Assembly (NCBI GenBank): GCA_033064195.1 | Contig: JARBJD010000430.1 | Location: forward strand, 1 to 52,932 | Direction of reading: 5' to 3' | Length of the DNA: 52,932 nucleotides | Source of the DNA: Blattamonas nauphoetae | Lineage: Eukaryota; Preaxostyla; Oxymonadida | In this document: piece by piece, positions 19,142 through 31,744 of the stretch | Position numbering within the stretch: position 1 is the first letter of the stretch | Layout: each line of letters opens with the position of its first letter | Notes under the pieces: generated by a model | Seen by the model: only the letters and a program-made list of their open reading frames with translations | Databases searched by the model: none | Told to the model about the DNA's origin: nothing | Program-made: the position numbers and the translations under genes

Positions 19142-21373
19142 TCATTCTTTCACAGCTAAGTCAGCCAACGAGTCTGAGGTCTTTGTCGAGTCCAAGTCAA
19201 GAGACGACGAAATCACTGATACTGACAAAGATGGGTGTGATATGAAGATCAGATTGGCTGTCGCTTTTGGAGACGAGCAGGATGTGAACGTTTCGCATGA
19301 GTGGGTGAATGTGATCGTGATTCCTTCGATGAGAGACACATCAAGAACACCAGATCGTGCAGAAACTGATGAGTGGCAGGAGACGAAGGATGTGTCGGAG
19401 AGAGTCACAGATTGGATGGGTTGGATGGTGGATGAAAGAATTGACGGAGATGTGGATGAAGTGAACGATGTAAAGGAGCAGGATGTGATAGTGAGTGAGC
19501 TAGCTGCGTGAGAGTGATCAGGAAGTGAGATTAAGAGTCGATTCTTGTTTCGAAGGAAAGTGATGAGACGACGAGTTGCCCTGTCTGTCGTCCAATCGAG
19601 AGTGTGATTGAGTGAAGAGCGATCGCTTCGTCCCTCTTCGTCTCGTCTTGAAGGTTGATCTACTTTGAGAGTGTCAGCAGTATTCGCTCGACCATTCCCC
19701 TTTCCGATCATCGAACAAGCAACTCCAAAATGACCGCAGTGGCCGATGTCCTTTCCTTTCTTCCCATCCACATCAATCTCGTTTCAAGGTTCGACAAGAC
19801 ACACCAGAAGCGACGATTCCACTGAAGTGGATGAATCAATTCACCAGAACTTGTTTTCATCTGTTACTGGATAAACTGGCGGGAAGCGAGAGAGAGCAAG
19901 TTGCGTCGCAAACGAAGTACCAGAAATGAAGATGAGGGCACCAGATAGAACAGAGTTCGATGATTCCTCTGCAAACGAAATCCCTTTCAGATTGAGGTCC
20001 CAATTCGTATGTTGGGTTGCTGAGAGAACAAGCGAGAGGAGAGGAGCACCAGTCAATGAGCACGACTCAATTCGTATTGTTGTGAAGCAGAGTGTGTCTG
20101 TGTCGGTCAGTTCAACACGGAGGGTTGCTGAATGAGATGTCGAAAAGGGCTGAAGTGAGTGGGGTGTCTGATTCCGGTGAGCCAAATGAACACTCCTCGA
20201 TTGAGAGCGAGCTAGTTGTCTCTTTCACAACGGGAAGACTTTTTGCTCCACTTTCGGATGCGGAAGAAGAAGCAGATGTTGTATTCAACACGAAAAGCGC
20301 GGTGCTGAGTGAATGAGCGAGTGCCGAGGCGAGAGCCGAGGACAGGGAGGAGATAGAATAACAGCGATAACCCGAAGAATGGGTGGCCAGAGGTGAGAGA
20401 GCTGTCGCATCCAACGAAGTCAAAAAGAGGCTGAGATTGAGTGAACGATCCTGCCCAATGTGAAGGAGTCACGACTGTTCCAAGAGAGGATGACGTCACA
20501 TGAACACATCGCGCTTTCCCAGCAATTGTCTGGGTGATGTCTTCGAAGTTCACAGAAACGGACGAGGTTGGCTGTTCGGTTGTGATGGCGAGCAGGGCGT
20601 GACCAGACACAGAAAAGGAATTGAATGACACGAGAGGCACTCCAAATATCGTGAAGTCAAATGATCCTTCCACAGTATCTTTGTCCACCTCCAACAGCGA
20701 TCGCAACACTTTCGCCGTCTTCGCATCGTGGATGTTGTGCCAGACACCGTGATGTCTCTCCTCCTCGCTGTCTTTTCCCCCGAAGAGAGAGGATTCGATG
20801 AAGATGTCGTTGTATCGAGCGGATGTGTTGTTCTCGAATCTCACATGGTTTAGCTCAGTCGTTTTGAATCTAATCGGCCTCGCGTCGCTCTTCTTCCATC
20901 TTTACTCTCTCCTCCTTTTCCTTTGGGATGTTTCCTTTCTTCTTCATCCAACCCGAGCTGTTCTTCCTCATCTGCCTTTTCACGTTCAATCTGTTCCTGA
21001 TGATGTTCAACGAATCAGACTTCCAGAGTCTGTGGTTAAGAGGAAAGAGAACGAGATGTCTGTCAGAGAGACACAACTAGATGAAATTCAATCAAGTGAA
21101 GCGGCAGCTCCATCATCCTCATTCTAACCATCCGATGTCTGCGTGACAGAGTGGACAGTTGATGAGGACAAAGTCATTGGAAACATCGTCGAGACCGAAA
21201 AAGATTCTTCTGAAGTTAGACCTCCGCCCACCAACGCTGTCGAAATGAGCCGAGCTGGGGTCGAGTGGTAGGCAGAGGCCAACGAGGAACATCTCAACCG
21301 ATGTGCAGGCAACAAACGAGCAATTGCGGACTTGAACTTCCGGATCGACTTGATCTCGATCTGTTGGCTTCAA
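19142..21373 (-). pseudogene. Decayed Pmp-like beta-helix protein gene in element A
   Basis: Minus-strand frames at 21373-21119, 20844-20212, 20423-20112, 20185-19841 and 19771-19142 follow each other and share the same character. They contain MRFENNTSARYNDIFIESS, LSIEECSFGS, VRNCSFVACTS and LSDTSFVSCHS, the F-x-x-C/N-S-S rhythm of Pmp-like beta-helix repeats. Such proteins are secreted or surface-anchored. At least four frame changes separate the pieces, so the gene is dead. It lies in element A between E and the right end, and its strand is opposite to the transposase. I infer capture of a host gene fragment by the transposon. Confidence 0.6.
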
Positions 21374-23822
21374 GCAGCTGCGCAGTGATTTGACATTGTG
21401 AGAGGCAGGCTTTTAGTTTTTTAGGTAGAACGGGAATTCCTGAGATTTCCGACAATCCGTAACTGCGGTGCTTTCGTGTAATTCGCTTGTCCTTCTTGAG
21501 AGTTTTCGATGCTTCCAGTTTCGTTGCTTCCAGCTCCTTTTTTCCGTCTTTCTGCTTGTTCGAACATTTTTCTTTCTTCTCGTTTTCTTGTTCCGAGAGA
21601 GACGTGTTGTTTGTGTCATGTGGGGGAACGTGAGGAGCGTGGAGTGCAGACACGAAACGAGCGAGGGAGGGAGCACAGTTGTACCGAGCGACCAGAAATT
21701 CACCGGAGTGGAACTGAGCTTGCCAGGAAGCGAGCGACAGCGTCGAAGTGGCTCGATGTCGTGTGAAGGAGGAAATAGGAGAATGGCCAGTGAGGAGTGT
21801 GGTCTAGCCATCGTTGAGAGAAAGCACAATTGTTTAAAGAGGGCTGGATGGGAGGAAGCTGAAATTGGGGTTGACGCGGGACAGCATCGAAAGATAATCG
21901 AGCAGGTGCAGTCCCAGCCGAGGGAGGATCTTCGCGTGTGACGTGTGGGTGTACTCCAAATCGGAGAGTGTCGAGAGCGTTGGATGTGATCCTGATGACA
22001 GAATCTCGTTCAGCACGTTCAGTCGGACTGAGGGCGCCTGGTCACGGGACAGGTTCGGTTGATGTTTCGGCATTTTCTGACACATCTGCTCTGACAGGCA
22101 TTCTGGAGCAGCGAAGTAGTTCGTAGAGAGTAGAGAGCGTGGAGAGGGGGAGCGGCGATGCTGGGACAGGAGCAAGACGTGGGGTGTTTGTAGCGGGTGG
22201 AATGATGATTGGAGCGAGTTATTGAGGCGACGAGGCACGCGGCGTGAGAAGGAGAGAGTTTGACTTCTCTTGTTCCTTGGACGACGAAGGTGATTGTTCG
22301 TTTGGCTCATCATCTCCATTTAAGGACATGTTCGTCGGATTAATGATGATTGGGGGTGCATGAATCGGAGGGAGTGCACAGGAGGTGGATGGAGGAAGGA
22401 TCGTAATATCTTGCGCTGTTTTCGACTTGTGAGTGTGTAACGTCTTCAAAAGCAGTGAAGGAGATGTTGATTGGGATTTTCCAGGTGTGGTGAATGTTGG
22501 AGGTCGAATAGCGAGTGAAGTCGCGAAAGACGGACTCGCTGTAAACATGATTGGTTTTTGTTCAGATTTCTACGAATTCATGACCGGAATAGGCTCTTCA
22601 TGTCAAAAGGCCCATTTCTAGCGACCATACTTGCTTATTCCAACAAAAGTGAGCATGGTGAAGCCACCAAATGACAGTCCTCCTTTGGACACACAGAGCT
22701 TCAATTAGCCATGTTTGGGACGCTTCCAGGAAAGACCAGATCTTTCAAAGTGGTGGAAAGCGGCGATAACACATTGAATCGTGAACAGCAAAACATTCGC
22801 GTCGCGTTGTGATACCGAATATGAAAAGTGGCAAAGAATGCGAATCCGGCCAACATGGCACACCCAGTAATGCGGAGACACTGTGCGTAGTTCATCAGAA
22901 AGAGAATGATGAGACTAGATTGAGAGGAAAAGACGTCTCTTTCCAGGCGTTGACCAGAAACAGGAAAAAGCGGATGAGGGAGAACACTTGGTTGAGGCAG
23001 TTGGCTGATGGGTGGAGAAATTGCATCCGATAAATCTTGTGAAGATGGGAGATGTTGTCAGGCTGGAATTAGAGATGAAGACAAAGAATGAGAAAAGAAA
23101 TGATATCACACATTATTCGTGCACTGTTTAATCTCTAAAAGTGTGAAAAGGATGATTATCAACAGATCTTAACATAGGAAGAGCTGTATTTCTGGTTTGA
23201 ACGACATCTTCCGCGTCCCGATGTTGACATGCGCTTTCGATATCAGCAGGGATTCCAGCTGTGTATCATGCTTGACCAAGTTTAGTAGTGTTTCCATTGT
23301 CTTGAAATCACTATTGATCAACCTTCATCTCTCCGACACTGAGTCGTTCTCTTCGATGCACATCCCGAACATCTGCTACAGATTGCCTCCCTTCAGGCAG
23401 TTCAGCACTTGAGTGAAGGATCAATATTGCGTTGAGAAGACTCGAGGGGAGGCTGTTAGTTTTGGTCGAGGTTGTTAGCGTAGATGAAGTCTTGAGCGAC
23501 TTGGTACGCGTTCGTATCCGCATTCAGTCCGAGTTGGCTGGGAGAGGGAGGGAGAGGGAATGCAGCGATGTAGATGGAATATAGTGATGGTGAACACAAT
23601 GAAGAAGGGGAGAGAAGACGAGGAGAAAGCGGGAGGGCGGATAGATCGACAAGACCCCTTTATTCTCTATTCACAAATCTCATTTTTTATTAAACTCTCA
23701 CTTTCGCTTTTTCAAGTTGGTTAAATGTGGTAATATTGTATCACCAAAGTCAAATGCTTAAATCTCGCATTTTTACTTAATCCAAGGTATCCAGAAAATT
23801 ATGGGTATTTTTGGAAAGCCCT
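21374..23822 (-). other. Degraded coding-like DNA in the right part of element A
   Basis: No protein is identified with confidence. Minus-strand frames of 109 codons (22219-22548), 161 codons (21834-22319) and 138 codons (21413-21829) are rich in S, P and L. A hydrophobic stretch at 22701-22895 with a following GGLSFGGFTMLTFVGIS at about 22630-22690 looks like membrane segments and might derive from a transporter or the anchor of a surface protein. The last 200 bases before the element end are A/T-rich and hold nothing I can name. Confidence 0.3.
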
Positions 23823-23831
23823 GCTAGTGAC

Positions 23832-24230
23832 CCCCAAAGGGGTCGTTACTTCCTCAGTCAGTCGGATGTCAACGAAAATGATGATGCTCGTGTTCTTCCC
23901 ATCTTGATGATTCCACTTACTGCAACTCTCGTTCATGTGATGTTCATTGTTGATCCTGAGAAAATCACTGGATATAAACTCTGTCCGTATTGTCAGTCAA
24001 GAGGATTCCAAGTCAAGGATTCTCACTTCAAGACATACTACGAGAAGCATCTCAAAGAGTGCAAAGAGCTTGATGGAAAACTTGTGAAGAAGATCACTCT
24101 TGACAAAACACCAAGACCATATGTTCCACATATCCTCAACAATAGAACTTATGAATTTCTGATGGCACACAAAAGACAAGACGAATTCAAACCAACGCAG
24201 TACTACATCACGTACGATTTCGAAACAATG
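23832..24230 (+). pseudogene. Polinton PolB gene, second piece (start of exonuclease)
   Basis: This piece lies between elements A and B. It contains a cysteine-bearing segment LCPYCQSRGF with a later H-x3-C (KHLKECKEL), a zinc-finger-like block often seen before the exonuclease, and YYITYDFETME near its end. The latter is the Exo I motif (D-x-E) of type B polymerases, which proof-reads new DNA. It ends at the 8-bp duplication made by element B. Confidence 0.88.
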
Positions 24231-24488
24231 GAGGATCTTAGGCATGGGCACCAGTCAGTCCACAATCAATGAGTCCAGTCACCAAAAAAAATCGAGTCGG
24301 TGACTCACCCCACAAGGCAAATTCTGGAGGAATGCAGACCCAGTATGCCCCCATTCCAGTCGAAGGTCACTTTATGATGGATCATCACCTTTATTTCCTC
24401 CTTTTTCTTCCTCAGATTCTCATTCACAGTCTAACGTCACTCTCCATTGACTTTTCTGGTTTATCTTTCACATTTCACACTATTTTTG

Positions 24489-26485
24489 TAGGCATGGCTG
24501 ACCGGCACTGACCGGTCAGTTTTCGCCGAAAAGTACTGACGGTCACTGACCGGAGAAATTCCGGAACCCGTAATCGAGAGTTACCATTTCTCCGACGTAT
24601 TTTCGTTTTGATCGGAAATGAGAGCATATTGAACGAGATTCAGTGTCTTTTCATCTGTATATGGTTTTATTCAATCCTTTTAATTTTCATGAAGCTATTT
24701 CAAATTCATTTTCATCTTCTGATTCTGATCAAACCCACATGGTCACAGGTTTTATGAGCAAACTCCAGAGAAGTGCCAATATCTGCATTCTTACTGATGG
24801 CTCCAACCAATAATGATCACCGACTTCACCAGTTGCGATAGGAAATCTCCTGTTATCATTTGAAAGAAACGAGAGAGTGTGTTAACATAAATAACGAAAA
24901 GTGTTCCTCGTGAAGAATACAAATTGTGAAAAGCATTCGTGCTCCGCATGAATATAAAGAACGAGAGGATACACACGATCAGGATGGCCACACCTTTGTA
25001 TAAGGCCACCAATGTTGTACTAACCGCTGAATCAAGTTGATGATGGCGCGGATGTGCGAGATGAAAAACGAGTTGACAGCGCTCGTACAACATTCAGAAG
25101 GAGAGGGAGATGTGTGAAGGGCAGCGTGGTCGATTGTGAAGGGTTGATGTGGACGAGATGAGGAATAGCGTGTAAGTGATGTATGAGGATGAGAGAGACG
25201 AGGTGTCCGGTATCTATTTCGCTTCCACCAACACAGCTCACTCGCTGTCAACTCGTCTTCTCTCCCATCTTCCAAGCGCTCGCCTTCAATCATCCAGTCG
25301 CATTTTCCACTCTTTCGTGCTCTCCATGTCGCTTAGAAATATCATATCGAGTCGCTTCCAGACGGACATCACATCATGTTTTGAATGTGATGAACAGGTC
25401 CAGTGAGTACCGGTGATGAATTCACGGTGCTCATGGTTTGGGTTGTGATCTTCGAATGTCGAGATGACGAAACAAAACGGAAGAAACCTGACTGAGATTG
25501 AGTAGGGGCGATGATGTGGAGGATGCACACACTAACGAAGAGAATACTGTCGTTAGTGGTGTTCTCAATCTCCTCTCACATCTGCCTGGATTGGACCAGG
25601 AAGTATCTGAGCTGATGATGTGTTTTGATGAACACGAGAGGTATAGTGTGTTGATGTCAATGTCTAAATGAATGTTTTTCGATGGGATGTGTGCTACAGG
25701 GAGATAAGATGTCTTGAACAGTCAATTCATCAGCGCTGGAGTCTGAAACAGAGTGCCTTGCAAATATGGTGGCGAATGCTGTGAGAACAGATTTGAAAGA
25801 AGACAATCGGAAAACAGACTCTCAATTTACCTTTTCTGGACCAAAAAGACATCGTTTTTCTGGTAAATTAGAGATAAGAGTTGACAAACTGTGATCATGT
25901 TGAATTGTGTCAGTATTGGAGTGAGGCGCATGTTCATCATTAATCCCTCAGATTAGTACTGTGTGTGTGTGAAATAGTTCTTGTGAACGTTCGAAACTTA
26001 ATAGCTTCGATAGACAATGCTTTAGAGAATGAGAGAGTGGCAGAGAGACAGAAATGATGGAATCGAAAATGGCGAAAATATGACAAGGTAAGCTCTTGAG
26101 ACGAAAAAATTTCAGATCACACAATGGGTTTGTCCTTATTTCGATTGAATCACGAGAGAACCACCCTCGAGCTGTTCTGAAGAAAATTGAGAACAAGACA
26201 GATAAAAGTGAAAAGAATCAGACCAATCACAGTACAAACGCAGATTAGTAAAAAACGACGCGATGACGACCCCTATATGCACAAGGATCAAGAAAGGGAG
26301 CTGTATCGCACAAATAACTGAAAAGAGGCTATCAGACGACATCAGTTCGCAATTCATGGCATTACTATCTGGATTCTTGCCTGGTTCTTATGAATATAAT
26401 GTATTTTTTGATCTGACGAGATCCGACCCTTTTAATTATTCTCGGGTGACACTGACCGGCACTTTTGGCCGGTCAGCCATGCCTA
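24489..26485 (-). mobile_element. Element B1: non-autonomous hAT nested in B
   Basis: The ends are TAGGCATGGCTGACCGGC at 24489 and the same in reverse complement from 26485, with a perfect 8-bp target duplication TATTTTTG (24481-24488 and 26486-26493). GACCGGTCAGT boxes fill the first 90 bases. It is the same family as B2 but reversed: its left end matches the right end of B2 over about 100 bases. Inside, a minus-strand stretch at 24791-25093 (VALYKGVAILIVCILSF) matches one in B2, so both descend from one cargo-carrying ancestor. Confidence 0.94.
24791..25293 (-). pseudogene. Beta-helix protein fragment in B1
   Basis: The minus-strand frame includes TLVALYKGVAILIVCILSFF and YSSRGTLFVIYVN. 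The same sequence with substitutions occurs in B2 at 31123-31416 (TLVALYEGVVIQIGGILSF, NSSGGVVFVFMI). The S-x-G-G/R-x-L/V-F-V turn fits a Pmp-like repeat. It is a short fragment with no start or end. Confidence 0.45.
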
Positions 26486-26569
26486 TATTTTTGAGTAATA
26501 CACTCATTTTTAGATAAATCAAACGAATTTAGCCACAAGTCATCACGTCACCCCATACTTTTGTCGCGA

Positions 26570-26598
26570 GTCACTTTGAGTCACTGATCCGCCCATGC
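26570..26598 (-). repeat. Inverted copy of the element B terminus inside its left subterminal region
   Basis: Read on the minus strand this is GCATGGGCGGATCAGTGACT, close to the B terminus GGCATGGGCGCCAGTCAC. Since B1 was inserted between, it originally lay about 350 bases inside the left end of B and could fold back on it. It lacks a partner duplication, so it is not the end of a separate element. Confidence 0.5.
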
Positions 26599-26960
26599 AA
26601 TCATGCAAATAGTCACCGGACTGACTGGACTGTCCGATCTCCTTTTCACCTGGAACTCAGCGCGTGAATCGACAAGGTTTAAATTCTGATTTTCCCTTCA
26701 TTTCCACTCTATTTGATGAAAGGACACTGATTTTGACCTTCAGGTCCAGAACACCCCCCAGATTATGGATGTAGACAATAAGAGTATCAGAATGTTTAAG
26801 TATCTCTGTATGAACAATTGATCTGATTTCATCGTCCTTTGTTCTCAGAACGTCACCAGCATCTCTTCTAGACTGGCAAGACAGAGCATCGCATCCCAAG
26901 TGACAACTGATAGGATCGTGGAATCTACCGTCAATTGTGTGCTATTGAATCTGAGTTAAT

Positions 26961-29882
26961 TTGATTTTCTTCAGTATTCTCTTTCCAACCCTCTTTAATC
27001 TGCGGAATAGCACCATTGAGATTTTGACCGTCTCGATCTCACAAACAGGAAATGAATCTCTCACAATATTGGACGCCTATAGCACGTTGAGCATGCTGAA
27101 CTTTGTACTGTTCATCAACACACCGTTATCACCCTCGTTTGCCAGCCACGGAGGCACACTCACTCTGGTTGACATTTCCATTCGCCCATCCGACTACTCG
27201 ACTCATGTATATCCCCTAATTCAGTCGACACACAAACAAACAACTGTCTTGCTGTTCCGTCTTGGAGTTCTCTCAACTTCTCTGAATCAGGACACTCCAT
27301 TCCTCTCGTCGGGACTGTTCTCTCGTTTCAACCTCATCTCCTCCACTTTTCAAATATTTTGACATCCCTCCTCGCAAACAGCACGGACGATGTTTGGTCG
27401 GATGATGTCACAGATTCCGTCGTGATCACCTCGTCAAACTTTGATCGATGCGATGCCTGTTGCACAAACACCCTTTTCAGCGGCAGCCGTTTCCGCACCC
27501 TTTTCACTCTTGATTGCTCATTCTCCCACTTAACTTTGACAAATGAAGGCCAGCAGACTCTCTCAGGCACGACGCAACTCATCGGGGATGGCTTCGCCTC
27601 CATCTCTCGAAATGGGGAAGGAGGAGCCATCCAATTCAATCCATCCGATACCTCTGCCGTTCTCACCGTTACAAACGATGCTTTCACATCCTGCTCCTCA
27701 ACCAGCAGCTCCAAAGGAGGAGCCGTCTCTGCATCGAACCGCAAGGTCGTCGTCGCCGGAGCGACCTTCACAGAATGCACACGACATTCTGGAGGAGCCA
27801 TTGCGACCACTGCAGCACAACTCACAGTGTCTGACAGTGCATTCTACACGTGCCAGGCCATCTGCCATGCGTGGATCGAAGAAAGAGGAGATGTCCCATT
27901 TCGAGGTGATCCAGACACACCAGAAACCTACAGATTGAACGGCGGCGGAGGAGCGATGTGATTTGAACTGCAGTCTTCGTATTATCTGCTCAGCTCGTGT
28001 CTCTTCGAGTCCTGCCTTGTCCCGTCGTTTGGAGGCGGAGTCGTTCTCTGACCGTACGGTTGCGCAGCTCCGGATTTCTTCAGAATGGTGATTTGCATGT
28101 TTCTCGGCACCACAGGTTTCCTTTTGTCTCTTTTCTTCATTTTCTTTGTCTCATCTCTCGCTAAGTGTCCACCATCAAAACGGAACGATCAGGAGGGCAG
28201 ATCGTGATAATTGTATGTAGTCGGTTCATTGTTGACGACGTCGAGGGCTACAACTATTTTCGAGATGATCTCAACAATGAAGATGGTGTCCAAACCAAAC
28301 GAAAGGAGAGTCTTTCACAGAAACGAAGGAATCAGAAGCCAAGAACATCCCATTCGGTACGTCTGGTCAATTTCCTGGATCGACGGTGGAATTCATGGAT
28401 GCCGATGTTCATGTCGCCACATCTGGATCGAAAGTCTGGGATTGTGGATCTTCGTCAAAACAATGCGAGACAGTGACATTCGCTGGGAACAAAGTGAAAA
28501 CAAACTACAAAGTGATTGTGGCAGCAGGAGAATACTCGTCTGAGAACGAAGATGAGACGTGCATTCTCGTCAACACGAAGATAGTCCGAATCGAAGGGGC
28601 GGGATCGTCGTCAACCAGCGTCTCTTTCATCAAACCAACCTTCTTTCAAACGGCCAACATGACAGTATCAGCTGGACTCCTTTCTGTGTCGGCGATGTCA
28701 CTCACTCTGATCAACTGCATTCTGAAAGGAACTGGACAAGCCATCCAAGCTGACTATACCTCGACATAATCCCTCACACACTCCTCGTCATCCTTCACCA
28801 ACTGCAAACTTGGATATAAATCGAAGCACGTTGGAGCCAGTCTGGACATCAATCTGTAGGACAACGCTAAGAATGACACTTTGGGCAGGCAAACCAACCG
28901 CACAACTGACATCTTCATCTCAACACCCATCCTCGACAAGGAATCCAAATACTGCACCGAAGACCACTTCAAAGTGTCGTGGAAGAACAACGCAGCAGAC
29001 AATCTTCGCTTCAGATGCTTCTCACGCGATCCGCGTTCAATCCACAGGAGATGAGGATTCCTTTCTACTTCGCGAGTCAGACGGAGCTGTTCGTGGACAC
29101 TTCGAAGTCTCGTGGCAGGACTGCGGGTTGCAGGATGCTCCATGTCAGTCTGTGACGTGAGCTGGGAGTCAGATGTCGTTGATTGGGGTGACAGTAGTTG
29201 TGATGGTATCTGCTCGTTTGAAGGGGACGACGGACATCGCAGGGAGTTCCATCCAGCCGGAACACGAATCGAACCTAACCACTCTTCAAATCACCACTGT
29301 TTCCGCCTGATGAACACGGACGCAACAACCACAGTCAACACAATCGAATTTGCATTCCAAACACCTCTCTCCTCGTAGACTCCCCTCCTCTCAACCTCAA
29401 CTGGCTCCTGCATGCTTCAATCGTGCTCCTTCAAGTCGTCTGGCTCTGTCGTGGCCGCTCAGACTCTGATCTCCGTCTTGGCAATAGGAACCTTCAACAC
29501 CAACCAACTTCGAGGGACAGGCCTCTCGTTCTTGTCGCCCGCAATCGGCATCGCCTCTCCCTCGATCTCTGTCGGCGACGTCACTTTCAGTTCCTGTTCC
29601 TTCACTGACACTCTCCCCACCACTCTCGTCTCCATATCCTCTTCCTCCGCGTGCACTCTTCTCAGTGTTGGGAAAGTCTCGTTTACATCCTTCTCCACTA
29701 CTTCCTCTCCCTCGTCATCTTCTGAACTGACACTCGCGTTGATCAGTGGACCACCAACATCCACATCCACAGCATCAACAGCGACTCTCATCACAAGTGC
29801 GACAGGATCACTCACATCCAACACAGCCATCTCGCTTCACCTTTGTATTGCACCAGATCAAATACTTCCATTTCATTATTGA
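26961..29882 (+). pseudogene. Decayed Pmp-like beta-helix surface protein gene in element B
   Basis: Plus-strand frames at 26961-27362, 27359-27961, 28386-28769, 28810-29160 and 29412-29882 belong together. The best part (about 27640-27840) has three repeats of Pmp type: FTSCSSTSSSKGGAVSAS, FTECTRHSGGAIATT and FYTCQA. These F-x-x-C and G-G-A-I/V motifs mark parallel beta-helix surface proteins, known from chlamydial Pmp proteins and very expanded in some metamonads. A further piece with WDCGSSSKQCETVTFA at about 28438 looks like another domain of the same protein. Several frame changes and internal stops make it a pseudogene. I infer that element B captured it from the host genome. Confidence 0.72.
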
Positions 29883-30051
29883 TCATTCTGTTTTCTAATG
29901 TCCTCATCAGTCAGAATGATGTATTTGGAGGAATGACCGATGCGATCAGACCATAACTCGTGTTGGAGACTGAAGAAGTCTCAACATCCCGTCACGAAGA
30001 GAAATTGTGACCAAATTATCCTTCTGGAGCATATTTCAATCAGTTCATCTC

Positions 30052-31744
30052 TAGGCTTGTCTGACCGGCCAAAAGTGCCGGTCAGTGTCAGTCACGTTTT
30101 TTTCTAAGGGTCGGATCTCACTGTATCATCAACTACATGATCTTCATTTGAAATAAGCAAGATTGTAGATGGTAATCTCTTTACTTGCGGACCGGAGTTG
30201 TATGAATGCCTCTTTTCAATTATTTGTGTGAAACATCTCTCTCTCTTGATCCTTGTGCATTTTGGGATCATCATCGCATCATTTTGTTCTTATCTGCATT
30301 GGTAGTGTGTTTTGTTTAGTTCGTGATATCTTTTTTCTGCCCTATTCTCAATTTTCTTCAGAATAGAGTCCACCACACAATTCTTCTCTTTTCTGACGAC
30401 ATACAAAACTCAGAGCAACCAGATCATTCACTATGCTGATTTCAGCCCGTTCAATACACCCGAAACGTCCTCTGTCTCCCCTTCGCCAAAACTACTCGCC
30501 ATTCTTCACCCCAACTTTCCGAAATCCACACACACCTGGGAAATAGTCTACACTGGTTATTTGGTACGCAGATATTCCTAACGAACCGAAGCATTATCTC
30601 AACTTCCTCCCGCTGCCGTTTCTGGACGTCGCACCGAAAAACATGGATGTGGACGATCACGTCTATTTCCAGTCTCCTTTGAACACCAACTCTCCTCAAG
30701 TTGATTCAGAGATGTCAGTTGACCACCAATTCCTTTTCGATATGTCGTCGCAAGATTCTCTCCATGAAGCATCGTTATTTTCCAGTCTGTCTGATCTTGC
30801 TCTGGCGCAGACTGGAATCGCCTGATCCGATTGTCACCTTCTAGAGCGAGATTCTGTCTTTGCTGTCGAAGCGGTCGGCCTCTTGTTGTAGAGTCTGCTG
30901 CTGTTTCTCACATCGAACACTTCGAAGTCTGTGAACCTCCACCAGTTTGGAGCAGACAAGGCCACTCCTCTCCACAAGCTTCACGAATCACCCTTGTCCT
31001 CTTTTCCATCCTCTGCCTTCTGATTCGATGCGACACCTACACTGATGCAAAGAATCAGTCACTCTCGTTCTCCATCACTGCATCAAACACAGCACCCATC
31101 CAGCGAGTTGTGATCAACTTTCTTGAACGATCTCATCACAAGTCCATCCCGCTGTTCCTCTTCTCGTCATTGTCAACCCTTCACGATCAAAATCAATTCT
31201 GATTCAACAGTGAGCTCAACATTGGTGGCCTTATACGAAGGTGTTGTCATCCAGATTGGAGGAATCCTCTCGTTCCGTACATCCATGAGGAAGGCGAACG
31301 CTCTTTGCACTTTCAATTCTTCAGGAGGAGTTGTTTTCGTTTTTATGATAAAACCCTCTCTCATTTCTTTCAAAGATTTTCAAGAATGTACATATCGTGA
31401 AATGGTGAAAAGGTGATCATTGTTGGTTGGAGACATCATGATGAAAGACAGATTTTGTCACTTCTCTTGTGTTTCAACTTGAATTCGGATCACGGATGGG
31501 TATGATCGGCATAAGTTGATGAAAATGGACATGATACAGCTTCAGGGACAGAAAAAGGATGTACAAAAGTCGAATCCAGAAGAAAAGACTCGGAAAAATT
31601 AGAAATGGAGTTTCGATCCATTGGAAGGTCTTCACTTTCGGAGAAATGGTAACTCTCGATTATGGGTACCAAAATTTCTCCGGTCAGTGACGGTCAGTAC
31701 GTTTTGATGAAAACTGACCGGTCAGTGCCGGTCAGACAAGCCTA
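30052..31744 (+). mobile_element. Element B2: non-autonomous hAT nested in B
   Basis: The ends are TAGGCTTGTCTGACCGGC at 30052 and the same in reverse complement from 31744. A perfect 8-bp target duplication TTCATCTC flanks it (30044-30051 and 31745-31752). The first 90 bases at each end match those of B1 in swapped positions, so B1 and B2 are inverted copies of one family. It carries beta-helix-like fragments but no transposase. Confidence 0.94.
30643..31416 (+). pseudogene. Beta-helix protein fragments in B2
   Basis: Three plus-strand frames (30643-30825, 30831-31202, 31123-31416) carry S-rich coding-like sequence. The last includes SSTLVALYEGVVIQIGGIL and NSSGGVVFVFM, the counterpart of the B1 fragment, in better condition. 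No start, signal peptide or anchor is visible. The family assignment is by similarity of rhythm to the clearer copy in element B. Confidence 0.45.

Larger units (their letters stand above)
4793..23823 (+). mobile_element. Element A: hAT transposon inserted in PolB
   Basis: The ends are CAGGGCTTTCC (4793) and its exact reverse complement (ending 23823), an 11-bp terminal inverted repeat of hAT type. They are flanked by a perfect 8-bp target duplication, CTAGTGAC, at 4785-4792 and 23824-23831, the hAT signature. A decayed hAT transposase lies just inside the left end on the plus strand. The element is 19 kb, very long for a hAT, because it contains a 6.3-kb minisatellite, two nested elements (C and E) and several kilobases of degraded coding-like DNA. 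It sits in the Polinton polymerase gene and so is younger than the Polinton. Confidence 0.95.

Noticed and set aside
26570-26598. Right end of another B-family element
   Set aside because: It has no partner end with a matching 8-bp duplication; a fold-back copy in B explains it better.
24489-31744. One element spanning from the left end of B1 to the right end of B2
   Set aside because: The outer flanks (TATTTTTG and TTCATCTC) do not match each other, while each inner partner end matches exactly, so there are two elements.
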